A DNA stretch of 45,178 bases from Clostridia bacterium (GTDB lineage: Bacteria; Bacillota; Clostridia; Christensenellales; CAG-138). Positions 1-8,452 of the stretch are shown here, piece by piece. Position numbers and translations under genes: made by a program. The notes beneath the pieces were generated by a model that was not told the DNA's origin, searched no databases, and saw only the letters and a list, made by a program, of their open reading frames with translations. Positions within the stretch are counted from its first letter, which is position 1, and the number at the start of each line of letters is the position of its first letter. The stretch covers positions 1 to 45,178 of the forward strand of contig JAUNJX010000013.1 in assembly GCA_030533005.1 (NCBI GenBank), given 5' to 3'.

Positions 1-98
1 CAAATACCATAGTACACTCCAAATTCAATAAAATCCGCGATGCAGGAACGCCTATTACACCACGATGGATAATTATAGCATGTTTTGCGTGCCTATGC

Positions 99-111
99 TA
101 TAATACTGTGC
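99..111 (+). promoter_or_regulatory. -10 box abutting the CPBP start codon
   Basis: A perfect TATAAT lies at 99-104 and the ATG of the next gene is at 112, so transcription would begin at or next to the start codon. No Shine-Dalgarno sequence precedes the ATG. The -35 region is weak (TTATAG at 74-79 with a long spacer). The predicted mRNA is therefore leaderless. This is an inference from spacing only. Confidence 0.5.
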
Positions 112-960
112 ATGAAAAAAATTATATCCGCCTTGGCGAAGGCTATTTGCTATACGCTCCTTTTTGTCGTGGGACAAATCTTTGCAGCCTTCGTATCGGC
201 AGCCGCCTATGCGGTGTGGGCGAGCATAGGCCCCTTCAACGCGCAGGGCGTGTCGCCTGATTTTGATCTTCTTTTGCAGGCCACCATGGATTTCACCCTA
301 CGCTATGCGACGATGATCGGCACGGCGGGCGGCGCGTGCGCGCTTTTTGTCCTTTGGGCTTTTTTCCGCATACGCGGCAAACGGCTTGCGGTGGAAACGG
401 GCTGGCGGCCAAACGGTGCCCGGCAAAACCTGCGCGCCGCGCTTTGCGGCGCTTGCTGTGCCTTTGCCGTGTGCGCGGCGATGCAGATGCTGCCTATACC
501 CGAAAGCATGCTGCAAAGCTATGAGGAGGCTTCTGCGGAGGCGCTGGGCGCGTATCATCCGCTGATCTTTGCGTGCACGGTATTTCTCGCGCCCGTCATG
601 GAGGAGGTCATTTTCCGCGGCCTTGTGTATACGCGTTTGCGGCAGGCCATGCCGCAATGGATCGCCATGCTTTTGAGCGCGCTGCTGTTTGGCCTCATGC
701 ACGGCGACCCTCTATGGATCGCCTACGCTTTCTTGCTGGGCTGCGTCATGGCTTTTATTTACGAAAAGAGCGGCAGCTTATGGGGCAGCATCCTTTTTCA
801 TGGCGTATTCAACCTTTTCGGCTCCTATGTGCCCATCCCGCTGGAAGGGGCTTCGGCAGCGGGGATAGCCCTGTTGGCGATAAGCCTGCTGGGCGGCGCT
901 GTGCTGCTTTGGCGCATGCGCGCCGCGGCAAAAACGCCCTGCGTTTCCACAGAGGCGTAA
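112..960 (+). CDS. CPBP family intramembrane metalloprotease
   Basis: This is a multi-pass membrane protein of about 282 residues with the hallmarks of the CPBP (CAAX protease / bacteriocin-processing) family. It has an EEVIFRG motif (the EExxxR signature), a later FGLMHGD segment and a HGVFN segment, which supply the Glu and His residues expected to form the active site in the membrane. Hydrophobic helices run through the N-terminal half and the C-terminus. An upstream in-frame TTG at 85 would add nine residues, but it lies upstream of a TATAAT box, so the ATG at 112 is chosen. In Firmicutes these proteins are linked to peptide maturation, self-immunity or prenyl-protein cleavage; the substrate here is unknown. 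It has no operon partner on the same strand before the next promoter. Confidence 0.85.
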   Translation: MKKIISALAKAICYTLLFVVGQIFAAFVSAAAYAVWASIGPFNAQGVSPDFDLLLQATMDFTLRYATMIGTAGGACALFVLWAFFRIRGKRLAVETGWRPNGARQNLRAALCGACCAFAVCAAMQMLPIPESMLQSYEEASAEALGAYHPLIFACTVFLAPVMEEVIFRGLVYTRLRQAMPQWIAMLLSALLFGLMHGDPLWIAYAFLLGCVMAFIYEKSGSLWGSILFHGVFNLFGSYVPIPLEGASAAGIALLAISLLGGAVLLWRMRAAAKTPCVSTEA

Positions 961-999
961 AGTGCCCTCTTTACGGGGCGCAGCCGGTATGATACATTA

Positions 1000-1005
1000 T
1001 ATAAT
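1000..1005 (+). promoter_or_regulatory. -10 box for the DUF1269-like gene
   Basis: TATAAT at 1000-1005 lies 52 nt before the ATG at 1058. No good -35 is visible at the usual spacing (GGCGCA at 977-982), so this is a modest promoter call. Confidence 0.4.
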
Positions 1006-1057
1006 GTGTAAGAGGACATTTTTAGAAATCAATCATCGTAGATCGAAGGAGGGTATC

Positions 1058-1654
1058 ATGGAAAACATCGTGCTTGTGACCTTTACAGAGGAGAGTCAGG
1101 CGTATCAGGCATTTTCTCAGATCAAGAATGCGCCGGCCTGCGACGGATGCACCATTTCGCAGCTTGCGCTTTTGCAAAAGCAGGGCGGTAAGCTTTCCGC
1201 CAAGGAATACTTCGACAGCGGCGTGCAGACCTCGGACGATACCCTGACGGGCGGCCTTGTGGGCGCGCTGGCAGGTATTCTCGGCGGCCCCGTCGGCATG
1301 CTGCTGGGCGCCAGCATGGGTATGCTCATAGGCTCCATCGTGGATCTGAACGACGCGGATAAGGAAGCTTCCTATCTTGAAAAAGCAACCGTTAAGATCA
1401 CGGACGGCACAACGGCGCTGGTAGCGTTGGCGATCGAATCGGACGAGGCGGCGCTGGACGCGCAGCTTGCCCCCTTCCACGCCTCCGTGACCCGCTTTGA
1501 GGCCGCCGTCATGCAGGAGGAGGTAGAGGAAGCCATTCGCATGCAGGACGATCTGGCGGCGCAGGTGCGCGAGGATATCCGGCAGGAGAAATCCGCCGCG
1601 CGTAAGGCGCGCATCGCGGAATTAAAGGAAAAAGCGAAGGCACGCTTTCAATAA
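1058..1654 (+). CDS. DUF1269-like membrane protein
   Basis: This 198-residue protein resembles the DUF1269 group of small membrane-associated proteins. The N-terminal part (about residues 1-60) looks like a ferredoxin-fold domain. A Gly-rich hydrophobic hairpin follows at about 65-90 (repeated GxxxG spacing: GGLVGALAG, GGPVGMLLG). The remainder is an acidic then strongly basic alpha-helical C-terminus (about 150-198) likely to form a coiled coil. The start is set by an AAGGAGGG Shine-Dalgarno sequence 6-7 nt upstream of ATG 1058; the open frame extends upstream to 962 without any ribosome site. Function is unknown; family members are often annotated as general stress or cell-envelope proteins. 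It is monocistronic, ending at a hairpin terminator. Confidence 0.7.
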   Translation: MENIVLVTFTEESQAYQAFSQIKNAPACDGCTISQLALLQKQGGKLSAKEYFDSGVQTSDDTLTGGLVGALAGILGGPVGMLLGASMGMLIGSIVDLNDADKEASYLEKATVKITDGTTALVALAIESDEAALDAQLAPFHASVTRFEAAVMQEEVEEAIRMQDDLAAQVREDIRQEKSAARKARIAELKEKAKARFQ

Positions 1655-1681
1655 CCGATTTTCTACTGTTTTACAAAGAAA

Positions 1682-1722
1682 AGGGGCTGCGCTGTAACCA
1701 TACAGGGCAGTCCCTCGTTTTT
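1682..1722. terminator. Bidirectional terminator between the DUF1269-like gene and cotJC
   Basis: The arms AGGGGCTGC (1682-1690) and GCAGTCCCT (1707-1715) form a nine-pair stem with one G-U, with an inner CTGT/ACAG helix. A T-rich tract follows on the plus strand at 1717-1722, and A-rich sequence before the stem (1672-1681) gives a U tract on the minus strand. It lies between convergent genes. Confidence 0.8.
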
Positions 1723-1742
1723 AGCGGCCTAAGCCGCGCCCT

Positions 1743-2357
1743 TTACTGACAGCGGGGCGTTCCGCCAAACGTGCCCATGCGCGAATAGCGAAGCCCGGCG
1801 TTGCCGACTAGCTCGTTTACGATGTTCAAACACTCGCCAAAGCGCTGATAGTGCACGATCTCCCTCTCCCGCAAAAAACGCAGGGGATTGAGCAGCGCAG
1901 GATCGTCCGTGAGGTTCATCAGATGCTCGTAGGTGGCGCGCGCCTTTTGTTCTGCTGCCAAATCCTCTGTCAGATCCGCGACGGGATCGCCGGTACACTG
2001 GATATAGGCGGTGGTGAAGGGAACGCCGTTGGGGTCGCAGGGGAACACGCCATGGTCGTGTATGGTATAGTACCCGATCAGGCCGGCCGCCTTGATATCC
2101 TCCAGGCTCGCGCCGCGCATGCACTGGTAGATCATGGTGCCGATCATTTCCCAGTGACCCATTTCTTCCGTCCCGATATCGTTACAAGTAGCCTTGCAGC
2201 GCGCGTCCGGCATGGAAAAGCGCTGGGTGAGGTAGCGCGTGCCCGCGGCAAGCTCGCTGTCCGGGCCGCCGTATTGCGCCATGAGCGCCTTGGCCATGGG
2301 CAGGTTGGGCTGCTGGATGTTCACGGGGTATTCAAGCTTCTTCATATAGATCCACAT
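1743..2357 (-). CDS. cotJC: Spore coat protein CotJC, manganese-catalase-like
   Basis: This 204-residue protein is a CotJC homologue, a member of the manganese catalase (ferritin-like) superfamily that is deposited in the inner layers of the spore coat. The helical di-metal fold is suggested by a Glu-rich EEMGHWEMIG segment and a later REREIVHYQRFGE segment, which carry the Glu and His ligands expected for the Mn pair. It is the last gene of a tight cotJA-cotJB-cotJC operon, 12 nt after cotJB, with a good AAGGAGGAG ribosome site. In Bacillus subtilis cotJ is transcribed by sigma-E in the mother cell. Whether this copy has catalase activity cannot be told from the sequence alone. Confidence 0.93.
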   Translation of the reverse strand: MWIYMKKLEYPVNIQQPNLPMAKALMAQYGGPDSELAAGTRYLTQRFSMPDARCKATCNDIGTEEMGHWEMIGTMIYQCMRGASLEDIKAAGLIGYYTIHDHGVFPCDPNGVPFTTAYIQCTGDPVADLTEDLAAEQKARATYEHLMNLTDDPALLNPLRFLREREIVHYQRFGECLNIVNELVGNAGLRYSRMGTFGGTPRCQ

Positions 2358-2369
2358 AAGTTCTCCTCC

Positions 2370-2609
2370 TTAATCCCACGGCCATGCGTCGTTGACGTAA
2401 CATCCGGTATCTGTAGGCGAATGGCCAAAGTTCATCAGCGGACCGTAGAGCGTTTCATACTCGCTGATGGCAGCTTTGAGCGCCTCGCCGTAGCAAAGGT
2501 AGTCGTTCTTTGCCGCCATGTCTGTGGGGTTGGTGTCCAGATACAGGTTGAGCTCTACACACACGAATTGCAGCTGGCTGATCTTGTTCAATAATTCATT
2601 CTGCGGCAT
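2370..2609 (-). CDS. cotJB: Spore coat protein CotJB
   Basis: This is a small 79-residue protein matching CotJB in size and position. It has the family's helical N-terminal half (LLNKISQLQFVCVELNLYLDT) and a C-terminal segment ending in a Tyr/Trp-rich tail (YVNDAWPWD), which is typical of CotJB. It sits 12 nt downstream of cotJA and 12 nt upstream of cotJC. It is thought to be required for coat assembly together with CotJA and CotJC. An AGGAGG ribosome site lies just upstream of ATG 2609. Confidence 0.93.
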   Translation of the reverse strand: MPQNELLNKISQLQFVCVELNLYLDTNPTDMAAKNDYLCYGEALKAAISEYETLYGPLMNFGHSPTDTGCYVNDAWPWD

Positions 2610-2621
2610 ATGCTTCCTCCT

Positions 2622-2864
2622 CTAGTTCACAAGCTCCGGGAACATGGTTCCCTGCTCAAGCGCTTCTTCCGGGCCGAAGCCGTAGGTGTACACCTGCTCG
2701 GTGATATGGGTCTGCGGCAGCGACGAGGATTCTATGGCCGGCGTGTTGCCGATGTCGCCCATCCCGTCCATCACGGCGCAGACGTCGCCTGCAGGGATCA
2801 TCACGGCTTCCGCGCTGTCCTCTCGGGCGCAGCGGTTCATATTGGTGATGCAATACACTTTCAT
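2622..2864 (-). CDS. cotJA: Spore coat associated protein CotJA
   Basis: This is an 80-residue protein. Its C-terminal half carries the CotJA signature (EQVYTYGFGPEEALEQGT followed by MFPEL), while the N-terminal ~45 residues form a less conserved extension that includes a Pro/Asp-rich stretch. It is the first gene of the cotJ operon. The AAGGAGGA ribosome site is unusually close to ATG 2864 (about 1-2 nt after GGAGG), so translation may be weak or the start may differ. No convincing sigma-E promoter could be fixed in the 180 bp separating it from the divergent tig gene, although near matches such as CATACTGT occur on the minus strand. Confidence 0.88.
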   Translation of the reverse strand: MKVYCITNMNRCAREDSAEAVMIPAGDVCAVMDGMGDIGNTPAIESSSLPQTHITEQVYTYGFGPEEALEQGTMFPELVN

Positions 2865-2965
2865 TCCTCCTTATATAAGGCATAGGTTGTTGTTCTGTAT
2901 ACTATGCACAGTATGGCGAAGGTGTGAAAAAGGCAAGAAACAGGGTGTTGAATCAGGAAAATACG

Positions 2966-2999
2966 TTGCAAAAAAGGAGCCCTTGTGATAATCTATACT
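2966..2999 (+). promoter_or_regulatory. Probable tig promoter
   Basis: TTGCAA at 2966-2971 is followed 15 nt later by GATAAT (2987-2992), preceded by an extended -10 TGn; a second -10 candidate, TATACT, is at 2994-2999. Either would give a leader of about 40-50 nt before tig. Confidence 0.4.
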
Positions 3000-3046
3000 G
3001 ACGGCTGCTCAGACGCGGCCTAGAAGTATTTATTGGAGGAAACACC

Positions 3047-4519
3047 ATGGCAACGATGGAAAAAATCCCGGGCAGCAAGGTTAAGCTGACGATCGAGGTC
3101 GATCCCGCGAAGTTCGAGGAAGCAACGCAAAAGGCGTATATCAAAACCGCCAAAAAGTATAATGTCCCCGGCTTCCGCAAGGGTAAGGCTCCCAGAAAGG
3201 TCATCGAGAGCATGTACGGGCCATTGGTGTTCTTTGACGATGCGTTCGATATCGTATATCCCGAGGTATACGAAGCGGCGCTGGATGAACACAAGATCGA
3301 GCCGGTGGGTCGTCCTGACGTTTCCATCATCGAGCTGGGGTCGCTGGGTGAAAACAAGCCTGTCGTTTTTGCGGCGGAGGTTCCCGTGTATCCCGAGATC
3401 AAGCTGGGCAAGTACAAGGGTATAGAAGTCACCAAGCCCGAGTATAATGTTACGGACGATATGGTGGAAGAAAAGATACAGCAGGAACGCGAAAAGATCG
3501 CCCGTTTCGTGGATGTGGAGCGTCCCGTGGAGAACGGCGACGAGGTGAATCTGGATTACTCCGGCACGGTGGACGGCGTGAAGTTCGACGGCGGCACGGC
3601 GCAGGATCAGAGCCTTCTGATCGGCTCGGGTTCCTTTATTCCCGGGTTTGAGGAGGGCATGGTCGGCATGCAGCTGGGTGAGGAAAAGGATATCACCGTC
3701 ACCTTCCCCACGGAATATCATGCAAAGGAGCTTGCCGGCAAGGACGCCGTGTTCCATGTTAAGGTCAACGGCGTGCGCGTCAAGGAGCTGCCCGAGCTGG
3801 ACGATGAATTCGCCAAGGATGTTTCTGAATTTGATACGCTCAAGGCGCTGCGCGACGCCAAAAAAGCCGAGATCGAAAAGCAGTTTATCGAGCAGGGCAA
3901 CGTGCAGAAGGAAAACGAGGCCGTTGCAAAGATCGTGGAGGGGTGCGAAATGGAAGTGCCCGAATCCATGGTGGAACGCCAGACCGATTATATGTTGCAG
4001 GATATCGCGTATCGCTTGAGCATGCAGGGCATGCGGCTGGAGGATTACTGCAAGTTCACGGGCAACACCATCGATTCCTTGCGCCTGCAGATGCACGACG
4101 ATGCGCTTAACCGTGTCAAGAGCCAGATCGTGCTGGGCGAGATCACCAAGGCCGAGAAGATCGAGGCCGTACAGGAGGAGATTGACGCCAAGATCGCTGA
4201 ATATGCCGAGCAGCTTCATAAGAGCGCAGAGGAGATCAAGAAGGATCTCAAGCCGGACGATCTGAAGTATTTCGAGGATCAGATCGTGCTGGATAAGACC
4301 CTTAAGGTCATCATGGACAGCGTCAAGGAGGTCAAGGCAAAGAAGCCCGCAAAGAAAGCGGATACGGAGGCGGCGGAGGAGATCGCGCCCAAGCCCAAGA
4401 AGGCGCCGGCCAAGAAAGCGGCGGCGAAGGCTGAAACAGCCGATACGACGGAAGAAGCAAAACCCGCCAAAAAGCCCGCTGCGAAAAAAACCACGAAGAA
4501 GAAAGAGGACGCCGAATAA
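3047..4519 (+). CDS. tig: Trigger factor, ribosome-associated chaperone/PPIase
   Basis: This 490-residue protein has the full trigger factor layout. The N-terminal ribosome-binding domain contains the loop VPGFRKGKAP (about residues 40-49). A central FKBP-type peptidyl-prolyl isomerase domain (about 155-250) contains DEVNLDYSGTVDG and GSGSFIPGFEEGM. A helical C-terminal chaperone domain runs to about 430. It binds nascent chains at the ribosome exit tunnel. The odd part is the last ~60 residues, a Lys/Ala/Pro/Glu-rich low-complexity tail with repeated KKPAKK and AKKAAAK motifs, which ordinary trigger factors of about 430 residues lack. An SD of GGAGG precedes ATG 3047. It is followed by clpP after 30 nt, the classic tig-clpP-clpX order. 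Confidence 0.95.
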   Translation: MATMEKIPGSKVKLTIEVDPAKFEEATQKAYIKTAKKYNVPGFRKGKAPRKVIESMYGPLVFFDDAFDIVYPEVYEAALDEHKIEPVGRPDVSIIELGSLGENKPVVFAAEVPVYPEIKLGKYKGIEVTKPEYNVTDDMVEEKIQQEREKIARFVDVERPVENGDEVNLDYSGTVDGVKFDGGTAQDQSLLIGSGSFIPGFEEGMVGMQLGEEKDITVTFPTEYHAKELAGKDAVFHVKVNGVRVKELPELDDEFAKDVSEFDTLKALRDAKKAEIEKQFIEQGNVQKENEAVAKIVEGCEMEVPESMVERQTDYMLQDIAYRLSMQGMRLEDYCKFTGNTIDSLRLQMHDDALNRVKSQIVLGEITKAEKIEAVQEEIDAKIAEYAEQLHKSAEEIKKDLKPDDLKYFEDQIVLDKTLKVIMDSVKEVKAKKPAKKADTEAAEEIAPKPKKAPAKKAAAKAETADTTEEAKPAKKPAAKKTTKKKEDAE

Positions 4520-4549
4520 CACCGGCATTTCCACACAAGGAGGACGTTT

Positions 4550-5134
4550 ATGAATTTGATACCCATGGTCGTGGAGCAGAGCAACCGCGGCGAACGATCC
4601 TATGACATTTATTCCCGCTTGCTTAAGGACAGGATCGTGTTCTTGGGCGGCGAGATCGACGACGATACGGCGAATCTGGTCGTTGCGCAGCTGCTGTTTC
4701 TGGAAGCGGACGATCCCGACAAGGATATCAGCCTCTATATCAACAGCCCCGGCGGCAGCGTCACGGCGGGCATGGCGATTTACGATACCATGCAGTATAT
4801 CAAGTGCGACGTAGCCACCATCTGCGTGGGGTTGGCTGCCAGCATGGGCGCGTTTTTGCTGACGGCGGGCGTCAAGGGCAAGCGCCGTGCGCTTCCCAAC
4901 AGCGAGATCATGATCCATCAGCCCTTGGGCGGTGCCCGCGGGCAGGCTACGGACGTGGCGATACATGCCGAGCAGCTTATCAAAACGCGCAAGCGCATGA
5001 ACGAGATACTCTCCGCCCGCACAGGCCAGCCCTTGGAGCGGGTGCAGGCGGACACGGAGCGCGATAACTTCATGGACGCGCAGGCGGCGCTGGATTACGG
5101 CATCGTAGACGAAATCATTCCTCCAAGGAGGTAG
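4550..5134 (+). CDS. clpP: ATP-dependent Clp protease proteolytic subunit ClpP
   Basis: This is the 194-residue serine protease subunit of the Clp system, of usual length. The catalytic triad is visible: Ser98 in GLAASMGAF, His123 in MIHQPLGG and Asp172 in ERDNFM. It assembles into a double heptameric barrel in the cytosol and degrades substrates unfolded by ClpX or ClpC. AAGGAGG precedes ATG 4550. It sits 30 nt after tig and only 5 nt before clpX, so all three are almost certainly cotranscribed. Confidence 0.98.
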   Translation: MNLIPMVVEQSNRGERSYDIYSRLLKDRIVFLGGEIDDDTANLVVAQLLFLEADDPDKDISLYINSPGGSVTAGMAIYDTMQYIKCDVATICVGLAASMGAFLLTAGVKGKRRALPNSEIMIHQPLGGARGQATDVAIHAEQLIKTRKRMNEILSARTGQPLERVQADTERDNFMDAQAALDYGIVDEIIPPRR

Positions 5135-5139
5135 AAAAA

Positions 5140-6402
5140 ATGGTAAAAAACAGTGGAGACGACAAGGGTCAGGTGCGCTGCTCCTTCTGCGGCAAGTCGC
5201 AGGATGAGGTGCATCGCGTCATCGCGGGCCCGGGCGTGTATATCTGCAACGAGTGCGTGGAGCTGTGTCAGGAGATCATCGACGAATACACAGGCGGCGC
5301 GCAGCTTGATTTGACGGACATACCCAAGCCGCAGGAAATCGTAGATACGCTGGATCAGTATGTCATAGGGCAAAGAGCCGCCAAGCGGGCGCTTGCCGTG
5401 GCGGTCTACAATCACTATAAGCGCATCAATTCCGATGTAAAGTCGGACGATGTGGAGCTGAACAAGAGCAACATCATCATGCTGGGGCCTACGGGCTGCG
5501 GCAAGACGATGCTGGCGCAAACCTTAGCGAAAATACTCAACGTTCCCTTTGCGGTGGCGGATGCTACGTCGCTGACCGAGGCGGGCTATGTGGGCGAGGA
5601 TGTGGAAAACATACTTCTCAAGCTCATTCAGGCCGCCGATTATGATGTGGAGCGCGCGGAAAAGGGTATCGTCTACATCGACGAGATCGATAAGATCGCC
5701 CGCAAGAGCGAAAATCCCTCCATCACCCGCGACGTCAGCGGCGAGGGCGTGCAGCAGGCGCTTTTGAAGATCATCGAGGGCACGGTCGCAAGCGTGCCGC
5801 CGCAGGGCGGGCGCAAGCATCCGCATCAGGAGTTCATCCAGATCGACACCACCAATGTGCTCTTTATTTGCGGCGGCGCTTTTGGCGGCATTGAGGATAT
5901 CATTTCCAAGCGCGTCGGCAAGAAGATCATGGGCTTTGGCGCGGATGTGCAGTCCCAGCAGGAGAAGGATATCGGCAAGTTGCTCTCGCAGATACTGCCC
6001 GAGGATCTTCTTAAATACGGCCTGATCCCCGAGATGGTAGGTCGTGTGCCCGTGATCGTGACGCTGCATCAGCTTGACGAACAGGCGTTGATCGATATCC
6101 TTACCAAGCCCAAGAACGCGCTGGTACGTCAGTACAAGAAGCTTTTGGAGATGGACGGCGTGGAGCTTGATTTTGAAACTGACGCGCTGGTGGATGTTGC
6201 GCATAAGGCGATCACGCGCAATACGGGCGCGCGCGGCTTGCGCGCCATCATGGAGGACGCGATGCAGGACGTCATGTTCGAGCTGCCCTCCCGGGACGAT
6301 GTGGCCAAGTGCCTTATCACCAAGGCCGTGATCGAAAAGGAAGGCCAGCCGGTCTACACGCTCAAGGAGCCGCAGCTGGCGCTGCCCGAGGCTGCAAGCT
6401 AG
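5140..6402 (+). CDS. clpX: ATP-dependent Clp protease ATP-binding subunit ClpX
   Basis: This 420-residue AAA+ unfoldase is of typical length. The N-terminal zinc-binding domain is intact, with CSFCGK (residues 12-15) and CNECVELC further on providing the four cysteines. The AAA+ core has Walker A GPTGCGKT and Walker [11 protein letters not shown], followed by the sensor and arginine-finger regions and the C-terminal small domain. ClpX recognises degradation tags and feeds substrates to ClpP. It overlaps the clpP ribosome-site spacing (5-nt gap), consistent with translational coupling, and is followed by a hairpin terminator that separates it from lonB. Confidence 0.98.
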   Translation: MVKNSGDDKGQVRCSFCGKSQDEVHRVIAGPGVYICNECVELCQEIIDEYTGGAQLDLTDIPKPQEIVDTLDQYVIGQRAAKRALAVAVYNHYKRINSDVKSDDVELNKSNIIMLGPTGCGKTMLAQTLAKILNVPFAVADATSLTEAGYVGEDVENILLKLIQAADYDVERAEKGIVYIDEIDKIARKSENPSITRDVSGEGVQQALLKIIEGTVASVPPQGGRKHPHQEFIQIDTTNVLFICGGAFGGIEDIISKRVGKKIMGFGADVQSQQEKDIGKLLSQILPEDLLKYGLIPEMVGRVPVIVTLHQLDEQALIDILTKPKNALVRQYKKLLEMDGVELDFETDALVDVAHKAITRNTGARGLRAIMEDAMQDVMFELPSRDDVAKCLITKAVIEKEGQPVYTLKEPQLALPEAAS

Positions 6403-6427
6403 GCAGCATTTCCCATAACAGGCATAG

Positions 6428-6461
6428 AACCGCATGGCGATGCAGCCGTGCGGTTTCTTTA
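6428..6461 (+). terminator. Terminator after clpX
   Basis: The arms AACCGCA (6428-6434) and TGCGGTT (6449-6455) form a stem with further inner GG/CC pairs, followed by TCTTTATT. It ends the tig-clpP-clpX transcript 25 nt after the clpX stop codon. Confidence 0.75.
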
Positions 6462-6552
6462 TTGGACGCACAGCCAAAAGTTACATCCGCTATTTTCTTT
6501 GCCTGCGCCGCATACTAGAGGAGCAGTGATCAAGTAGTACGGAGGGAAATGT

Positions 6553-8217
6553 ATGACGATGTGGATTTGGCTTGTGGTGCAGGTCTTGTTTTTTGTGGCG
6601 CTCTGGTATTGGTCAAGCTACCGGCGGCGACCCGCAAAGCGCGCGCCCGCGAAGCGAAGCATGAGCGGCAGCGAAAGCCGGGAGCTGATGGACTTAAAGC
6701 GCATGCGGGCGCGTTCGTTGAGCCTGCCGCTTTCCGAAAAGACGCGTCCTGTCTCTATGGAGGATATCATCGGGCAGGCGGAGGGCGTGAAGGCGCTGCG
6801 CGCCGCCATGTGCGGCCCTAATCCGCAGCATGTCATCATCTATGGCCCGCCGGGCTGCGGCAAGACGTGCGCGGCGAGGCTGGTGCTGGAGGAGGCCAAA
6901 AAGCGGGAGGATTCTCCCTTTGATGAGCGCTCCCTGTTCGTGGAGGTGGACGCGACCTGCGTGCGCTTTGACGAGCGTGCCATCGCCGATCCGCTGATGG
7001 GCTCCGTGCACGACCCCATCTATCAGGGCGCGGGTGCGTTGGGCAATCAGGGCGTGCCGCAGCCCAAGCCGGGCGCTGTGAGCCGCGCGCACTGCGGCGT
7101 GCTTTTTCTTGACGAGATCGGCGAGCTGCACCCGCTGCAAATGAACAAGCTGCTCAAGGTCTTGGAGGATCGGCGGGTGTATTTCGACAGCGCCTACTAC
7201 AGTAAGGACAATCCCAGCATACCGCCGCATATCCACGATATTTTCCAAAATGGCCTGCCCGCCGACTTTCGTCTGGTGGGCGCGACGACCCGCAGCCCGG
7301 AGGATATGCCGCCCGCGCTCCGTTCCCGCTGCATGGAGCTGCACTTTCGCGCGCTGAGCCAAAGCGAGCTGGAGATCGTGGTGCAAAACGCCGCAAAGCG
7401 TCTAGGCTTTGCCATGGACAAGGAAACGGTGCGCTGCTGCGCAAGCTACTGCCAAAGCGGGCGGGACGCTGTGAATATCGTGCAGCTTGCGGGCGGCGTT
7501 GCCTACGGAGAGAGCCGAAAGCGTATCCAGCAGGAGGATATCGCATGGGTGGCGCGCGTGACGCATCTGACGCGCTGCATGCTGCCGCATATTCCGGCGG
7601 AGGCCAAGGCGGGCGTATGCTGCGGGCTGGCCGTGACGGGGATGGGACAGGGCATGATCATAGAGATAGAATGTACCGTAACGCCCGCAAGGCAGGGGCT
7701 TGGGACGCTCGAGATCGGCGGCGCTGTGTGTGAGGAGGAGCTGGATATGCGCCAGAAGAAGCTGCGCCGCAAGAGCACTGCATGCACGTCCGTGGAGAAT
7801 GTGCGCGACGCTTTCCGCGTCTGCTTTGGCGTAGACTGTGCAGCCTACGATATCCGCTTCAACGTGCCTGGCGGCATGCCTATGGATGGGCCGAGCGCGG
7901 GTATCGCGTTTGCGGCTGTACTCATGAGCGCGCTGTGCAAAAAAGCGCCCATGGCAGGACTTGCGCTGACGGGTGAGATCACGGTGCAGGGGGAGGTTCG
8001 CCCCGTGGGCGGCGTGCGGGAAAAGGTGGAGGCCGCGATCAACGCTGGCGCAAAAACCATCGTCATTCCCGAAGCGAACTGGGAGGACGCCTATGCCGCG
8101 TTAAGCGCCAACGTCGTGCCGGTGGGGCATATCGTGCAGGTCATGCGCATCGCCTTTGGCGTTGAGAGCGACGAGGAGATCACGCGGGATATCCTTCCGT
8201 TTGTGTGCAGCGCCTGA
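6553..8217 (+). CDS. lonB: ATP-dependent protease LonB
   Basis: This 554-residue protein matches the size and layout of the Firmicute LonB. An N-terminal transmembrane helix (residues 2-19) is followed by a basic linker. The AAA+ domain has Walker A GPPGCGKT and Walker B VLFLDEIGEL. The C-terminal Lon-type protease domain has the Ser/Lys dyad: Ser448 in DGPSAGIAF and Lys491 in VREKVEAAI. Unlike LonA it lacks the long N-terminal substrate-recognition domain. In Bacillus subtilis lonB neighbours clpX and is expressed in the forespore under sigma-F. The location next to clpX here is the same. A GGAGGG ribosome site precedes ATG 6553. A convincing sigma-F promoter could not be assigned in the gap. 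Confidence 0.95.
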   Translation: MTMWIWLVVQVLFFVALWYWSSYRRRPAKRAPAKRSMSGSESRELMDLKRMRARSLSLPLSEKTRPVSMEDIIGQAEGVKALRAAMCGPNPQHVIIYGPPGCGKTCAARLVLEEAKKREDSPFDERSLFVEVDATCVRFDERAIADPLMGSVHDPIYQGAGALGNQGVPQPKPGAVSRAHCGVLFLDEIGELHPLQMNKLLKVLEDRRVYFDSAYYSKDNPSIPPHIHDIFQNGLPADFRLVGATTRSPEDMPPALRSRCMELHFRALSQSELEIVVQNAAKRLGFAMDKETVRCCASYCQSGRDAVNIVQLAGGVAYGESRKRIQQEDIAWVARVTHLTRCMLPHIPAEAKAGVCCGLAVTGMGQGMIIEIECTVTPARQGLGTLEIGGAVCEEELDMRQKKLRRKSTACTSVENVRDAFRVCFGVDCAAYDIRFNVPGGMPMDGPSAGIAFAAVLMSALCKKAPMAGLALTGEITVQGEVRPVGGVREKVEAAINAGAKTIVIPEANWEDAYAALSANVVPVGHIVQVMRIAFGVESDEEITRDILPFVCSA

Positions 8218-8251
8218 ACCATAAAAATTTAGTGAAAAACAGAATTACATC

Positions 8252-8280
8252 TTGCCTTTTTCCTCCCGATGTTGTAAACT
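8252..8280 (+). promoter_or_regulatory. tRNA-Val promoter
   Basis: TTGCCT (8252-8257), a 17-nt spacer and TAAACT (8275-8280) lie 13 nt before the first base of the mature tRNA. This is suitable for a sigma-70 type promoter with a short 5' leader. Confidence 0.55.
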
Positions 8281-8293
8281 AAAACCTGCGTTT

Positions 8294-8370
8294 GGGGATG
8301 TAGCCCAGCTGGTTAGAGCGCCTCGTTCACATCGAGGAGGTCACAGGTTCGAGCCCTGTTATCCCCACCA
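8294..8370 (+). tRNA. tRNA-Val (anticodon CAC)
   Basis: This 77-nt tRNA has its CCA end encoded. The acceptor arm pairs GGGGATG with TATCCCC. The anticodon arm CCTCG-TTCACAT-CGAGG presents CAC, which reads GTG valine codons. The T arm is ACAGG-TTCGAGC-CCTGT. The D stem has a C-A mismatch at its third pair (GCCC against GAGC), where most such tRNAs have a T-A pair. The terminator that follows is immediate, so this is a single-tRNA transcript. Confidence 0.96.
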
Positions 8371-8372
8371 AT

Positions 8373-8400
8373 AAAAAAGCACCCGTAGGGGTGTTTTTTT
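8373..8400 (+). terminator. Terminator of the tRNA-Val transcript
   Basis: AAAAAAGCACCC, a short GTAG-type loop, then GGGTGTTTTTTT: a CACCC/GGGTG core flanked by A and T tracts, starting 2 nt after the tRNA CCA. The symmetry makes it usable in both directions. Confidence 0.9.
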
Positions 8401-8452
8401 ATTGGTGGGGTATTTAGATTGGAAGGGCTCGAAGCCCCGGCAGCTTTGCTGC

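Noticed and set aside
3020-4966. 648-codon minus-strand open frame opposite tig and clpP
   Set aside because: Low-complexity Leu/Arg-rich translation with no motif; entirely explained by the plus-strand genes.
6500-6553. Sigma-F promoter for lonB
   Set aside because: GCATA-like and GG-rich pieces occur, but no pair has the right spacing before the start codon.
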